Part shown: positions 1 through 9,222 of the stretch, piece by piece
How the letters are laid out: each line of letters starts with the position of its first letter
How positions within the stretch are numbered: the stretch's first letter is position 1
NCBI RefSeq assembly: GCF_000165465.1
Contig: NC_017455.1
Span: 1,798,001-1,862,000, forward strand
Reading direction: 5' to 3'
Length of the DNA stretch: 64,000 nucleotides
Source: Halanaerobium praevalens DSM 2228
GTDB taxonomy: Bacteria; Bacillota; Halanaerobiia; Halanaerobiales; Halanaerobiaceae
Position numbers and translations under genes: made by a program
The notes under the pieces: generated by a model
Seen by the model: only the letters and a program-made list of their open reading frames with translations
Databases searched by the model: none
Told to the model about the DNA's origin: nothing

Positions 1-1144
1 CTAAACCAAATTCTGAGCCATCTGTAAAACGAGTTGAAGCATTAATATAAACTGCTGCTGCATCAATATCATCTAAAAATGAGAGGGCAGTAGTATAATT
101 TTCAGTTATTATAGCCTCAGAGTGTTTAGTTCCATAAGAATAAATATGTTCTACAGCTTCTTCATAATTATCTACAATTTTAACAGCCATAATATAATCT
201 AAAAATTCTTTTTCATAATCTGCTTCAGTTGCTTCTTTAATCTTCGGTACAAGTTCTCTAGTTTTTTTACAACCTCTTAATTCAACCTCACTTTCAGCAA
301 AAATACGGGCCATCTCAGGTAAAAAATCAGCTGCAATCTCTTGATCAATAAGCAATGTTTCAGCTGAATTACAGACGGCGGGGCGAGAATATTTAGCATT
401 AAATACTATTTTTTTAGCTTTAGTAAAATCTGCCTCCTTATTTACATAAACATGGCAATTACCCACTCCAGTTTCAATTACAGGTACTTTTGATTCATTA
501 ACTACTTTTTGAATCAAACCGGCTCCACCACGAGGAATTAAAACATCTAAATAATCATTTAAAGTAAATAAAATATCTACTGCCTTCCGATCAGTTGTCT
601 CAATCAACTGTACAGCTTCTTGAGCCAAACCAGCAGCTTTTAAACCAGACTGAATAATCTTAGTTAAAATTTTATTTGAATTGAAAGCATTTGAGCCTCC
701 GCGTAAAATAACACTATTACCTGATTTTAAACACAGACCAGCTACATCAACTGTAACATTAGGGCGCGCCTCATAAATAATTCCGATTACACCTAAGGGA
801 ACTCTTTTCTTTCCTATTTGCAATCCATTTGGTCTTTTCCACATTTGAGGTATTTCTCCAATTGGATCTTCTTGAGCAGCAACTTCTCTGAGACCTAAAG
901 CCATTGACTCAATTCTAGCTTCAGTTAATTTAAGCCGATCTAAAAGTGCCTTTGTTAAACCATTATTTTGACCCTTAATCATATCTTTTTCATTAATTTC
1001 TAGTATTTCATTTTTCCTTGCCAAAAGTTTATCAGCAATCAAATTTAAAGCTTTATTTTTCTCTTTAGTTCCAGCTTTTGCTAACTGACGCGAACTTATT
1101 TGAGCTGCTTTGGCCTGTACAATCAAATTTTCTCTAAGACTCAC
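1..1144 (-). CDS. proA: Gamma-glutamyl phosphate reductase (glutamate-5-semialdehyde dehydrogenase), C-terminus cut off
   Basis: Second step of proline synthesis: NADPH reduces gamma-glutamyl phosphate to glutamate-5-semialdehyde in the cytoplasm. About 381 codons are readable and run off the left edge; the family is about 415 residues, so only the last 30 or so are missing. Recognisable segments are GVIGIIYEARPNVTVD, LRGGSNAFNSN, LIPRGGAGLI and the catalytic-cysteine region (NAKYSRPAVCNSAETLL). I chose the GTG at 1142-1144 because a GGGGGAGA ribosome-binding site lies about seven bases upstream and the reading frame fits the family N-terminus. It overlaps the end of proB by 11 bases, so the two are probably translationally coupled. 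Confidence 0.95.
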   Translation of the reverse strand, partial: MSLRENLIVQAKAAQISSRQLAKAGTKEKNKALNLIADKLLARKNEILEINEKDMIKGQNNGLTKALLDRLKLTEARIESMALGLREVAAQEDPIGEIPQMWKRPNGLQIGKKRVPLGVIGIIYEARPNVTVDVAGLCLKSGNSVILRGGSNAFNSNKILTKIIQSGLKAAGLAQEAVQLIETTDRKAVDILFTLNDYLDVLIPRGGAGLIQKVVNESKVPVIETGVGNCHVYVNKEADFTKAKKIVFNAKYSRPAVCNSAETLLIDQEIAADFLPEMARIFAESEVELRGCKKTRELVPKIKEATEADYEKEFLDYIMAVKIVDNYEEAVEHIYSYGTKHSEAIITENYTTALSFLDDIDAAAVYINASTRFTDGSEFGL

Positions 1145-2270
1145 TTTTATCTCCCCCTACAACCATATTATCTCGATGAATAACTTCACTTTTATTAAAA
1201 TAACCTAAAATCTCTTCAATCTTATTTGAATGAGCACCTTTAATCTTTTTTATTTCTTGAGCACTGTAATTAACAATACCCTTAGCAATTTTTTCTCTGC
1301 CTTGATTAATCAGAACTGGATCACCAGCTTTAAAATCACCCTCAACTTCAGTAATTCCACCAGGAAGTAAACTTTTTCCTCTTTTAAGCAAAGCTGCAGC
1401 TGCTCCCTGATCAATAATCAATTTTCCTGCTGCTGGTAAATTAAAATTTAACCATTGCTTTCTTTTAGACAACCGCTCTTGAGCAGTTAAAAAAGTTGTC
1501 CCAATATTAGATTCATTATTTTCAGCCATCTCAACTATTTTTAAAAGTGAATTTTTTTTCGCTCCAGGACCAATAATCATCATTACCCCTGAGTTAATAG
1601 CAATTTTGGCAGCCTCAATTTTAGTCTCCATACCTCCAGTTCCAACTTTACTTCCTTTACCACCTGCCATTTTCTCTATTTCAGCAGTGATATTTTCTAC
1701 CTTAGAAATAAGTTTTACATTCTCATAATCTCCATTTGGATTAGCATTATAAAGTCCATTAACATCAGATAAATTAATCAATAAATCAGCTTCTACTAAG
1801 CCAGCTACTCTAGCTGATAAAGTATCATTATCACCAACTTTAATCTCATTTGTAACAATAGTATCATTTTCATTAATAATTGGAATTACTTCATGCTCAA
1901 TTAAATTTTCTAAAGTATTAAAAGCATTTAAATAACGATTTCTATTTTCAAGATCACTTGAAGTTAATAAAATTTGAGCACATTTTGCTCCATATTGTCT
2001 AAAAAATTTATTATAAATTCCAATTAAAAGACCCTGCCCTACAGCTGCACAAGCCTGTTGTTCTGGGATAGAAGCTGGCTTTGTCAAATATCCAAGCTCA
2101 CCCATTCCAGCAGCAACTGCTCCTGAACTAACTAAAATAATTTCTTTTCCCTGATTTTTAAGATCCACCAGCTGTCTACTTAAAGAATCTAATTGACTAA
2201 AGTTTAATTTCCCATTTTGATTAGTCAAAGTACTACTACCTACTTTAACTACAATTCGATTAAATTTCAT
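1134..2270 (-). CDS. proB: Glutamate 5-kinase
   Basis: First, feedback-regulated step of proline synthesis: ATP phosphorylates L-glutamate to the unstable acyl phosphate passed to ProA. The 378-residue protein has the two-part layout of the long form. Residues 1 to about 255 form an amino-acid-kinase domain, with KVGSSTLT near residue 9, the SSGAVAAGMGELG stretch, and the INENDTI and VGDNDTLSA nucleotide/glutamate motifs. The C-terminal PUA domain (about 275-360) contains GAAAALLKRGKSLLPGGI. It ends inside proA. Proline is a common compatible solute, which fits a salt-adapted host, but that link is inference. The upstream region has a TATAAT-like box (2326-2331) but no convincing -35. Confidence 0.97.
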   Translation of the reverse strand: MKFNRIVVKVGSSTLTNQNGKLNFSQLDSLSRQLVDLKNQGKEIILVSSGAVAAGMGELGYLTKPASIPEQQACAAVGQGLLIGIYNKFFRQYGAKCAQILLTSSDLENRNRYLNAFNTLENLIEHEVIPIINENDTIVTNEIKVGDNDTLSARVAGLVEADLLINLSDVNGLYNANPNGDYENVKLISKVENITAEIEKMAGGKGSKVGTGGMETKIEAAKIAINSGVMMIIGPGAKKNSLLKIVEMAENNESNIGTTFLTAQERLSKRKQWLNFNLPAAGKLIIDQGAAAALLKRGKSLLPGGITEVEGDFKAGDPVLINQGREKIAKGIVNYSAQEIKKIKGAHSNKIEEILGYFNKSEVIHRDNMVVGGDKSES

Positions 2271-2336
2271 ATTTTATCATCCTGTTCTTAAATTAAAAAT
2301 AAATCTTTCTTTTTTATTATATCAAATATGAACAAA

Positions 2337-2376
2337 GATAAAAAGGGAATAACTGTCTAAATAAACAGCTATTCCC
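2337..2376 (-). terminator. Intrinsic terminator after the PTS EIIA gene
   Basis: Arms 2345-2356 and 2365-2376 form a 12-bp stem with one G-U pair and an 8-base loop. Read on the minus strand it is followed by a run of T. It ends the glcT-ptsG-EIIA unit and separates it from proBA. Confidence 0.88.
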
Positions 2377-2404
2377 CAACATAACTTTTTAATTGTTATT
2401 TAAT

Positions 2405-2884
2405 TTAGTCTAATTCAATTTTTAAAACTTCTGCTCCAGATTCAACTTTCCCCTTTTTAACAATCTCCATTTTCTTTACTTTTTCCATATTAGTAATAAT
2501 TACAGGAGTAGTAATTGAAGGAGCATTTTCTTTAATAAAATCTAAATCTACTTCAATCAGTGGAGTTCCAACTTTAACTTGATCACCATTTTTAACTAAT
2601 TTTGTAAAACCTTCACCATCTAATTTAACTGTATCTATTCCAATATGAATCAAGACTTCTAATCCTTTTTTAGTTTGAATACCAACTGCATGGCCAGTAG
2701 AAAATATCTGAACAATTTCTCCTGCACATGGTGCTTTCACTACATTTTCTTCTGGAATAATCGCAAAACCATCACCTAACATTTTTTGAGCAAAAGCCTC
2801 ATCAGGAACCTGACTTAATTCAACAACTTCTCCAGCAAAAGGTGCAGCTAAATGTTTTTCTTTTTTCTTAAAAATATTAAACAT
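2405..2884 (-). CDS. crr: PTS glucose-type enzyme IIA component
   Basis: Cytoplasmic phosphocarrier that accepts phosphate from HPr and passes it to the IIB domain of the glucose permease. The 159-residue protein is a complete, stand-alone IIA(Glc) domain. The two active-site histidines are H65 (STGHAVG) and H80 (IHIGIDTV); H80 is the phosphorylated one by homology. The N-terminus keeps the APFAGEVVELSQVPDEAFA pattern. The gene lies 59 bases after ptsG in the same direction. In Bacillus the IIA domain is fused to PtsG, whereas here it is separate. Whether it also controls other transporters, as in enterics, cannot be told from sequence. Confidence 0.93.
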   Translation of the reverse strand: MFNIFKKKEKHLAAPFAGEVVELSQVPDEAFAQKMLGDGFAIIPEENVVKAPCAGEIVQIFSTGHAVGIQTKKGLEVLIHIGIDTVKLDGEGFTKLVKNGDQVKVGTPLIEVDLDFIKENAPSITTPVIITNMEKVKKMEIVKKGKVESGAEVLKIELD

Positions 2885-2943
2885 AAAATTTCCTCCTCTT
2901 AATAATTATATAAATTAGATTTTTGAATATACTTAAATTAAGA

Positions 2944-4368
2944 TTAATCCATTATTTTCTTTATTTTATCTTTTAAAGCATCTGATTCAGGTCCAAAAAC
3001 TACTTGAACACTACTTCCTGATTTCATAACTCCAGAAGCACCATATTTTTTCAACTTCTGTTCTTCAATCTTAGAATTATCTACTACTTCTAACCTTAAT
3101 CGAGTTATACAAGCATCAACACTTTCTAAGTTTTCACTTCCTCCTAAAGCAGCAAGAATATTTTCTACTCGCTGATTTTTATCAACTACAGCCTCTTTTT
3201 CGGGATCATCAGATTCAGATTCTCTACCTGGAGTTTCGAAATTAAATAAAGGAATAGCAAAATAAAAAACAGTAAAGTAAAGTACTGCCATTATAGGACC
3301 AACAACAAACCAAAACATCATTGGATTACCAAGGTTAGAAAGACTTAAAACATAATCAATAGCACTAGCTGAAAAAGTATAACCTATTCTAACATTAAAG
3401 AAATTAGTTAAAAGTCCAGAAATAAAAGCACCAATTACATGAAACAAATAAAGTGGTGGTGCTACAAATATAAATGAAAATTCAATTGGTTCTGTAATTC
3501 CAGTTAAAAATGAAGTAATAGCAGCTGTAGTTAACATACCTGCTACTTTAACTTTATTTTTAGCTCTCAAATACATTGCTAAACAAGCTGCAGGTAAAGC
3601 AAATAACATAATTGGAAATTCTGCTGCCATAAAGCGTCCAGCACTTGGATCACCAGCAAAAAATCTAGCAGTTTCTCCTCTTAAAACTTGACCAGCTTCA
3701 GTTGTAAATCTACCAAATTCATATAAAAATGGTGGATAATAAACATGGTGTAAGCCAACAGGAATTAAAGCTCTTTTCCCGGCTGCATATAAAGCAGGAC
3801 CAATAGCAGAATTCATTGCAAAACGAGCAAATTCATTAATTTGAACTTGGATTGGTGGCCAAATAAAAGAAAGAGCAACTCCTGCAAAAACAGAACAAGT
3901 AGCTGTTACAATTGGTACTAATCTTTTACCCGCAAAAAAACCTAAATAAGGGGGTAATTCTGTCTGATGAAATTTTTTATACATTTGTGCAGCTATTATA
4001 CCAACTATAATACCACCAAAAACACCTGTGTTAATTGATTCAACACTACCACCTGTCTTTTCAGAAATATTAATTATAGAAGCCATTACTTCTAAAACTT
4101 TAGCATAAACTGTAAAACCAACTCCAGCTGCCAAAGCTGCCACTGCATCTCCAGCAAAACCAATAGCTACTCCAATAGCAAAGATTAATGGTAAGTGCTC
4201 AAAAATAGAAATACCACTATTAAACATTACATTACCTACATCATAAACTAATCCATTCTGTTCTTGCAGTAATCTTCCAATTGCTACTAAAATACCAGCA
4301 GCTGGCAAAACAGAAACTGGGGTCATTAAAGCCTTTCCAACTTTTTGTAACTTTTTAAAACCTTTCAT
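2944..4368 (-). CDS. ptsG: PTS glucose permease, IIC-IIB subunits
   Basis: Membrane permease that transports and phosphorylates glucose or a close analogue. Residues 1 to about 375 are the IIC channel with many hydrophobic segments. Signature pieces are KVGKALMTPVSVLPAAGIL, PVGLHHVYYPPFLYEFG, LTGITEPIEFSFIFVAPP and the TPGRE linker. The C-terminal IIB domain (about 400-474) carries the phosphocysteine C420 in DACITRL. The closest family memory is Bacillus PtsG (glucose), rather than GlcNAc NagE, but specificity is not certain. There is no IIA domain; that is the next gene. Expression is probably controlled by the RAT/terminator in its leader (4420-4505) through the adjacent antiterminator. 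Confidence 0.93.
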   Translation of the reverse strand: MKGFKKLQKVGKALMTPVSVLPAAGILVAIGRLLQEQNGLVYDVGNVMFNSGISIFEHLPLIFAIGVAIGFAGDAVAALAAGVGFTVYAKVLEVMASIINISEKTGGSVESINTGVFGGIIVGIIAAQMYKKFHQTELPPYLGFFAGKRLVPIVTATCSVFAGVALSFIWPPIQVQINEFARFAMNSAIGPALYAAGKRALIPVGLHHVYYPPFLYEFGRFTTEAGQVLRGETARFFAGDPSAGRFMAAEFPIMLFALPAACLAMYLRAKNKVKVAGMLTTAAITSFLTGITEPIEFSFIFVAPPLYLFHVIGAFISGLLTNFFNVRIGYTFSASAIDYVLSLSNLGNPMMFWFVVGPIMAVLYFTVFYFAIPLFNFETPGRESESDDPEKEAVVDKNQRVENILAALGGSENLESVDACITRLRLEVVDNSKIEEQKLKKYGASGVMKSGSSVQVVFGPESDALKDKIKKIMD

Positions 4369-4419
4369 AAATAAAATCCTCCTTTTTAAATTATAATAAT
4401 TATAAGTACTTATCTATAA

Positions 4420-4482
4420 AAATTAAAAAGCCGACTAGATAGAATAAAGCCTTAACTAAGCTTATCTATCTAATCGGCTTTT
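4420..4482 (-). terminator. Conditional terminator in the ptsG leader
   Basis: On the minus strand AAAGCCGATTAGATAGA pairs with TCTATCTAGTCGGCTTT (about 17 bp with a G-U pair), and T-rich sequence follows. The 5' arm abuts the RAT motif, so antiterminator binding would prevent this hairpin from forming. It lies between glcT and ptsG. Confidence 0.88.
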
Positions 4483-4505
4483 GCCTGATTTAACAGTTAC
4501 ACGCC
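4482..4505 (-). promoter_or_regulatory. RAT (ribonucleic antiterminator) site for GlcT before ptsG
   Basis: The minus strand reads GGCGTGTAACTGTTAAATCA followed by GGCA. This closely follows the GlcT-class RAT of Bacillus ptsG (CGTGTTACTG...ATCAGGCA). It overlaps the terminator 5' arm at 4471-4482, the standard geometry for BglG/GlcT antitermination. Confidence 0.85.
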
Positions 4506-4538
4506 AAATTAATATGAAATTAATATCTTATTTAATAA

Positions 4539-5390
4539 TTATAAATCTCTTTTTAAACGATGTAAATGCAAAGCTAAATAGCCTTTTTCGGAATCTGGTA
4601 CATGATAATCGAATTTATTCTCTATGATTTGAGCCAGCTTTTTAGCTAAAGCAAAAGATTCTTTAAAATTTTCTTTTATATTGCTTAACAATGGATTAGG
4701 ATTATCAGCCTCAGTTTCAATTCTCTCTAAAGCAAAACGAAGATGATTAACTAAACGAGCATAGTTTAAACTTTCATAGGCAAGTTTTTGGCCAAGCTCA
4801 GACTCAACTTTGTTAACAAGCTCCTGAATAAGAGAGGTATTTTTTAAAGTTTTAGAAATTCCCCGCTCATTTCTAGCCCCATGAATATGCAGAGTAATAA
4901 AACCAATCTCACTCTCTGGTATTTCAAGTTCAAAACGCTCAGAGATCATTTGAACAGCTTTTTCTGCCAATTTATATTCTTGACTATAAAGTGTTCTTGT
5001 CTCTGCTAAAAATGGATTTAAAACTTCTATTCCTGCTTGAATTCTTTTTAAAGAAAAAGCTATATGATCAGCAAGACCAATTCTAATATGCGGATCTAAA
5101 TTTTCATTTAGATTATCACTAACCATTGCAATTATTTCTTCAGTTATTCCAATTACTCTGCTATCTACTTCTTCTAAAAGCTTAATATAATTTTTTCTTT
5201 TGGCTCCTTCAATTGGAGCGAACTCTTTTTCAAAATTAATTTCAGATTTTAAAAATTGATCATTTTTTCTCCTAGAAAAACCAATACCCTTACCAATGAA
5301 TATTAATTCTTTTTCAGTTTCAGCCTCTATTGCTAAAATAACGTTATTGTTAAATATCTGTTTGATAATATATTTTCCAGCTGTAACCAT
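4539..5390 (-). CDS. glcT: BglG/GlcT-family transcription antiterminator
   Basis: RNA-binding regulator that stabilises RAT hairpins so that transcription passes the adjoining terminator when the PTS sugar is present. The 283-residue protein has an N-terminal CAT RNA-binding domain (about 1-60, KGIGFSRRKND typical). PRD1 follows (about 65-170; H109, H168, H170), then PRD2 (about 180-283; H216, H275, H277). These histidines are the usual phosphorylation sites for PTS proteins. The start follows AAGGAGG closely. GlcT-like RATs before both this gene and ptsG suggest autoregulation. I call it GlcT rather than LicT because of the ptsG neighbour and the RAT sequence. Confidence 0.92.
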   Translation of the reverse strand: MVTAGKYIIKQIFNNNVILAIEAETEKELIFIGKGIGFSRRKNDQFLKSEINFEKEFAPIEGAKRKNYIKLLEEVDSRVIGITEEIIAMVSDNLNENLDPHIRIGLADHIAFSLKRIQAGIEVLNPFLAETRTLYSQEYKLAEKAVQMISERFELEIPESEIGFITLHIHGARNERGISKTLKNTSLIQELVNKVESELGQKLAYESLNYARLVNHLRFALERIETEADNPNPLLSNIKENFKESFALAKKLAQIIENKFDYHVPDSEKGYLALHLHRLKRDL

Positions 5391-5451
5391 ATAGGCCTCC
5401 TTGGAGATACCAAAAACGCAAAAATAAGTATCTAATTAAAATTTAAAGTAG

Positions 5452-5517
5452 CTAATAAAAAAATCTAGCAAAAAGATAGATTAATCTTCAAAACATCACT
5501 TATCTTTTTCTAGATTA
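5452..5517 (-). terminator. Conditional terminator in the glcT leader
   Basis: On the minus strand AATCTAGAAAAAGATA pairs with TATCTTTTTGCTAGATT (one bulge) across a 23-base loop, followed by T6. The 5' arm directly follows the RAT at 5518-5540. Confidence 0.85.
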
Positions 5518-5540
5518 TGCCTGATTCAACAGTTACACTC
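5518..5540 (-). promoter_or_regulatory. RAT antiterminator site in the glcT leader
   Basis: The minus strand reads GAGTGTAACTGTTGAATCAG then GCA. It is nearly the same as the site before ptsG (4482-4505), with the GTGTAACTG...ATCAGGCA core conserved. It should make GlcT control its own synthesis. Confidence 0.85.
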
Positions 5541-5560
5541 TAAAAATTATTATTTATTTA

Positions 5561-5589
5561 ATAATATCAGTCTTTACTTTAATTTTCAA
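5561..5589 (-). promoter_or_regulatory. Sigma-A promoter for glcT-ptsG-EIIA
   Basis: The minus strand has TTGAAA (5584-5589), 17 bases, then TATTAT (5561-5566), placed just upstream of the RAT. The hydrogenase operon terminates immediately before it. Confidence 0.75.
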
Positions 5590-5602
5590 GTCTTTTTGAA
5601 AT

Positions 5603-5640
5603 AAAAAATCATTCTGGTATAATACCAGAATGATTTTTAA
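5603..5640 (-). terminator. Intrinsic terminator of the hydrogenase operon
   Basis: AAAATCATTCTGGTA and its complement flank a 4-base loop at 5605-5638, with T tracts on both sides. It lies 14 bases past the hydA stop and could also work in the other direction. Confidence 0.93.
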
Positions 5641-5653
5641 ATTTAATGAAAAG

Positions 5654-7375
5654 CTAATTCTTAGGTCTTGCCTTATATTTAGTGTGTAATAAATGATGTG
5701 ATTCTCCACCTAAAGGTTCACCTAAAAACTCTTCGTATAATTTTATAATTTGAGGATTTTCATGTGATTTTCTAATTTTACTTGAATCATCAATATTTGA
5801 AAGTCCAGAACCTCTCTTTTCTTTTTTCTCATTTGTAGCTGGACGAGGCTGCCCACCTCCACCAACACAACCGTGAGGACAAGCCATTACTTCAATAAAA
5901 TCTAAATCACTTTCTCCTTTTCTTACTTGCTCCAGTATTTTAGAAGCATTACCTAGACCATTTGCAATTCCAACTTTAATCAAACGATCTCCAATTCTTA
6001 CTTCAGCTTTATTGATGCCTCTAAAACCTAAATCTAATCTTTCTAAAGGTTCTCCAGTTAATTTTTCTTTAACAGTTCTAACTGCTGCTTCTGCAACTCC
6101 ACCTGTAGTTCCAAAAATTGTTCCAGCACCAGTTGATTTCCCCATTAAAGCATCAAAATCTTCTTCTGGCAGTTTATTGAAATTAATTCCCATTTCTTTG
6201 ATCATTCTAGCAAATTCTCTGGTAGTTAAAACTGCATCTGTATCTTTAAAATCTGAACCATTAATTTCTTCTCTATCTTTTTCAAATTTTTTGGCTGTAC
6301 AAGGCATCACCGCTACTGTATAAATCTTTTCAGGATCAACTCCAGTTTGATCTGGATAATAAGTTTTACCTAGAGCTGAAAACATCTGCATTGGTGATTT
6401 AGCTGAAGATAAATGTTTTAATAAATCTGGAAAATTATGCTCAGCAAATTTAACCCAACCAGGACAACAAGAAGTTATATGAGGAAGTTCACCTTCACCA
6501 TTTAATTTCTTTAAAAATTCACTACCTTCTTCTAAAATAGTTAAATCAGCTGCAAAATCAGTTGAAAATACTTTATCAAAACCCATTCTTTTAAGAGCTG
6601 CAACCATTTTACCTGTAACTATTGTGCCAGTTTCCATTCCAAATTCTTCTCCCAAAGTTGCCTGAATAGAAGGAGCTGTCTGAACTATAACATGTCGATC
6701 ATCATCTTCTAAGGCAGCCCAAACTTTATCTATTTCATTAATTTCTGTAATTGCTCCAACTGGACAAACTGTTGCACACTGGCCACAATTTGCACAATTA
6801 ATTTCAGCTTGAGGTAGATCAAAAGCAGTAGTTACAATTGAATCAAAACCACGCTCAGTAAATTGAAGAGCAGAAACTCCCTGTACTTCTTCACAAATTC
6901 TTACACAACGACCACATAAAATACATTTATTAGGATCTCTTTTTAAAGCAGGTCCTGTTGTATCTAGTTCTAATTCTCTTTTAGCACCAGCAAACTTGGC
7001 TACTTCTTCTGATTTAATACCTAAATTATAGGTTATATCCTGAAGTTCACAGTGGTTATTTCGATCACAACCTAAACAATCATTTGGGTGATTTGCTAAT
7101 AAGAGTTCTACATTTCTTCGCCTAGCTTTTCTAGCTTTCATACTTCTAGTATTAATTTCCATCCCATCTCTAACAGGTGTTGCACATGAAGCAAGTAAAT
7201 TACCACTTTCTTCATCTTCAACTACACAAACCCTACAAGCACCATGTAAACTTAAATCTGGATGATAACATAAAGTAGGAATATCAATTCCAACTTCTTT
7301 AGCTGCATCTAAAACTGTACTATCTTCTTCAACTTCAATAGTTTGTTTATCTATAGTTAATTTAACTTTATTCAT
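5654..7375 (-). CDS. hydA: [FeFe] hydrogenase catalytic subunit of the HydABC/HndABCD type
   Basis: Catalytic subunit that makes or oxidises H2 in the cytoplasm using electrons from ferredoxin and NAD(P)H through its partners. In order, the 573 residues hold a [2Fe-2S] domain (C36, C47, C50, C64), the His-Cys3 cluster site (H96, C100, C103, C109), two [4Fe-4S] sites (C151/154/157/161 and C194/197/200/204) and the H-cluster domain. The H-cluster motifs are TSCCPGW (C303 proton relay, C304 ligand), MPCTAKK (C359) and MACPHGCVGGGGQP (C499, C503). All ligands are present, so it should be active. It is the last gene of the operon, 24 bases after hydB. Maturases HydE/F/G are not in this window. Confidence 0.97.
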   Translation of the reverse strand: MNKVKLTIDKQTIEVEEDSTVLDAAKEVGIDIPTLCYHPDLSLHGACRVCVVEDEESGNLLASCATPVRDGMEINTRSMKARKARRRNVELLLANHPNDCLGCDRNNHCELQDITYNLGIKSEEVAKFAGAKRELELDTTGPALKRDPNKCILCGRCVRICEEVQGVSALQFTERGFDSIVTTAFDLPQAEINCANCGQCATVCPVGAITEINEIDKVWAALEDDDRHVIVQTAPSIQATLGEEFGMETGTIVTGKMVAALKRMGFDKVFSTDFAADLTILEEGSEFLKKLNGEGELPHITSCCPGWVKFAEHNFPDLLKHLSSAKSPMQMFSALGKTYYPDQTGVDPEKIYTVAVMPCTAKKFEKDREEINGSDFKDTDAVLTTREFARMIKEMGINFNKLPEEDFDALMGKSTGAGTIFGTTGGVAEAAVRTVKEKLTGEPLERLDLGFRGINKAEVRIGDRLIKVGIANGLGNASKILEQVRKGESDLDFIEVMACPHGCVGGGGQPRPATNEKKEKRGSGLSNIDDSSKIRKSHENPQIIKLYEEFLGEPLGGESHHLLHTKYKARPKN

Positions 7376-7399
7376 TAATTTACCTCCTATTATAAGAGT

Positions 7400-9205
7400 T
7401 TAAGCCTGTGCTATTGCATCTACAGGACATTCTGGCTCACATGCTCCACAAGCAATACAAACATCGGGATCTATTTTAAATGGATTTTTAATTTCTCCAC
7501 TTATAGCATCTACAGGACATACTTTAGAACATTTACTGCAGCCAATACAAGCTTCTTCATCGATAATATAATAATCACTTGTTAGCTCATCACAAACACC
7601 TGCTGGACAATTTTGATCTTTAATGTGTGCTTCATATTCATCTCTGAAATATCGAATTGTACTTAAAACAGGATTTGGGGCTGATTGACCTAAACCACAT
7701 AAAGAAGTGCTCTTAATATGGTCTCCTAATTCTAATAAAAGCTCAATATCTCCTTCTTTTCCTTCACCTTCAGTAATTCTGTTTAAAATTTCTAACATTC
7801 TCTTTGTTCCTTCACGACAAGGAGTACATTTACCACATGATTCACTTTGAGTAAAGTTAAGGAAAAATCTTGCTACATCAACCATACAAGAATCCTCATC
7901 CATTACCACCATACCACCAGAACCCATCATTGTTCCAGCATCAAGTAAAGAATCATAATCAATTGGTAAATCTAGATAATCCTCTGGTAAACATCCACCT
8001 GAAGGACCACCAGTTTGAACAGCTTTAAACTTTTTACCCTTATTTAAGCCGCCGCCAATCTCGTAAATAACCTCTTTTAAAGTTGTACCCATTGGTACTT
8101 CTACTAAACCAGTATTATTAATTTTACCAGTTAAAGCAAAAACTTTAGTTCCTGAACTACCTTCTGTTCCAATTTTAGAAAATTCAGCTGCTCCTTCATT
8201 AATAATAAAAGGAATATTAGCATAAGTTTCTACATTATTGATATTAGTAGGTTTACCCCAAAGTCCTTTTTTAGCAGGATAAGGTGGTCTAGGAATAGGC
8301 ATTCCCCTTTTTCCTTCAATAGAATTCATTAAAGCAGTTTCTTCACCACAAACAAAAGCACCTGCACCTTTTTTAATGTGTAATTTAAAATCAAAATTAC
8401 TACTAAAAATATTTTTACCCAATAGACCATACTCTTCTGCATCTTTAATTGCTTTTTCTAAACGCTTAATTGCCAAAGGATATTCTGCTCTAGCATAAAC
8501 ATAGCCCTCATCTGCTCCAATTCCATAAGCTGCAATTAACATTCCTTCTATTACTCGGTGAGGATCTCCTTCTAAAATACTTCGATCCATAAAAGCTCCT
8601 GGATCCCCTTCATCTGCATTACAGATTACATACTTTTTATCTCCATCAGAGTTTTTAGCAAATTGCCATTTGAGACCTGTTGGAAAACCTCCACCACCAC
8701 GGCCGCGAAGACCTGAATCTTTAACAGTATCTACAACCTCTTGTGCATCCATTTCAGTTAAGACTTTACCAGCTGCTTCATAACCACCTAAAGCTATATA
8801 TTCATCTATAGCTTCTGGATCAATTTGACCACAGTTAGCTAAAGCAATTCTTTGCTGTTTTTTATAAAAATCAATATCTTGATAAGATGGAATTTGCTCA
8901 TCTGTCATAGGTTCTTTAAAAAGTAATCTTTCGACTGTTCTCCCTTTTAAAAGATGTTCTTCAACTATTTCAGGAACATCTTCTGCCTGAACTTCACAGT
9001 AAAATACACCTTCAGGATAAACAATCATAATTGGTCCCTTTTCACAAAAACCATGACAACCAGTTTCTACAATTTTTATTTCTCCACTCAAATCTTTTGC
9101 TGCTAACTCTTCTTCAAGTGATTCTTCTAAAGTCTTAGCTCCAGATGATACACATCCGGTTCCTGTACAGATTAAAACATGGGAACGATAAATAGAATCT
9201 TTCAT
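7400..9205 (-). CDS. hydB: NADH-binding flavoprotein subunit of the bifurcating hydrogenase (NuoF/HndC-like)
   Basis: Soluble NuoF-type subunit that carries FMN and NAD(H) and is the likely bifurcation module. Residues 1-90 form a thioredoxin-like [2Fe-2S] domain (C13, C18, C50, C54). The FMN/NADH core starts near 115, with GRGGGGFPTG at 168-177 and CNADEGDPGAF near 195. An SCGKCTPCREG iron-sulfur motif follows. The last 55 or so residues hold two ferredoxin-like CxxCxxCxxxCP clusters. The length of 601 fits HndC/HydB. It sits between the small ferredoxin gene and hydA, which is the usual order in Clostridia and Thermotoga relatives. Confidence 0.95.
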   Translation of the reverse strand: MKDSIYRSHVLICTGTGCVSSGAKTLEESLEEELAAKDLSGEIKIVETGCHGFCEKGPIMIVYPEGVFYCEVQAEDVPEIVEEHLLKGRTVERLLFKEPMTDEQIPSYQDIDFYKKQQRIALANCGQIDPEAIDEYIALGGYEAAGKVLTEMDAQEVVDTVKDSGLRGRGGGGFPTGLKWQFAKNSDGDKKYVICNADEGDPGAFMDRSILEGDPHRVIEGMLIAAYGIGADEGYVYARAEYPLAIKRLEKAIKDAEEYGLLGKNIFSSNFDFKLHIKKGAGAFVCGEETALMNSIEGKRGMPIPRPPYPAKKGLWGKPTNINNVETYANIPFIINEGAAEFSKIGTEGSSGTKVFALTGKINNTGLVEVPMGTTLKEVIYEIGGGLNKGKKFKAVQTGGPSGGCLPEDYLDLPIDYDSLLDAGTMMGSGGMVVMDEDSCMVDVARFFLNFTQSESCGKCTPCREGTKRMLEILNRITEGEGKEGDIELLLELGDHIKSTSLCGLGQSAPNPVLSTIRYFRDEYEAHIKDQNCPAGVCDELTSDYYIIDEEACIGCSKCSKVCPVDAISGEIKNPFKIDPDVCIACGACEPECPVDAIAQA

Positions 9206-9222
9206 TTACAAGTGCCTCCTTA

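Noticed and set aside
2326-2331. TATAAT-like box before proB
   Set aside because: No acceptable -35 at 16-18 bases; not listed as a promoter.
4420-5540. T-box or metabolite riboswitch
   Set aside because: The RAT motif, GlcT gene and ptsG context explain both structures.
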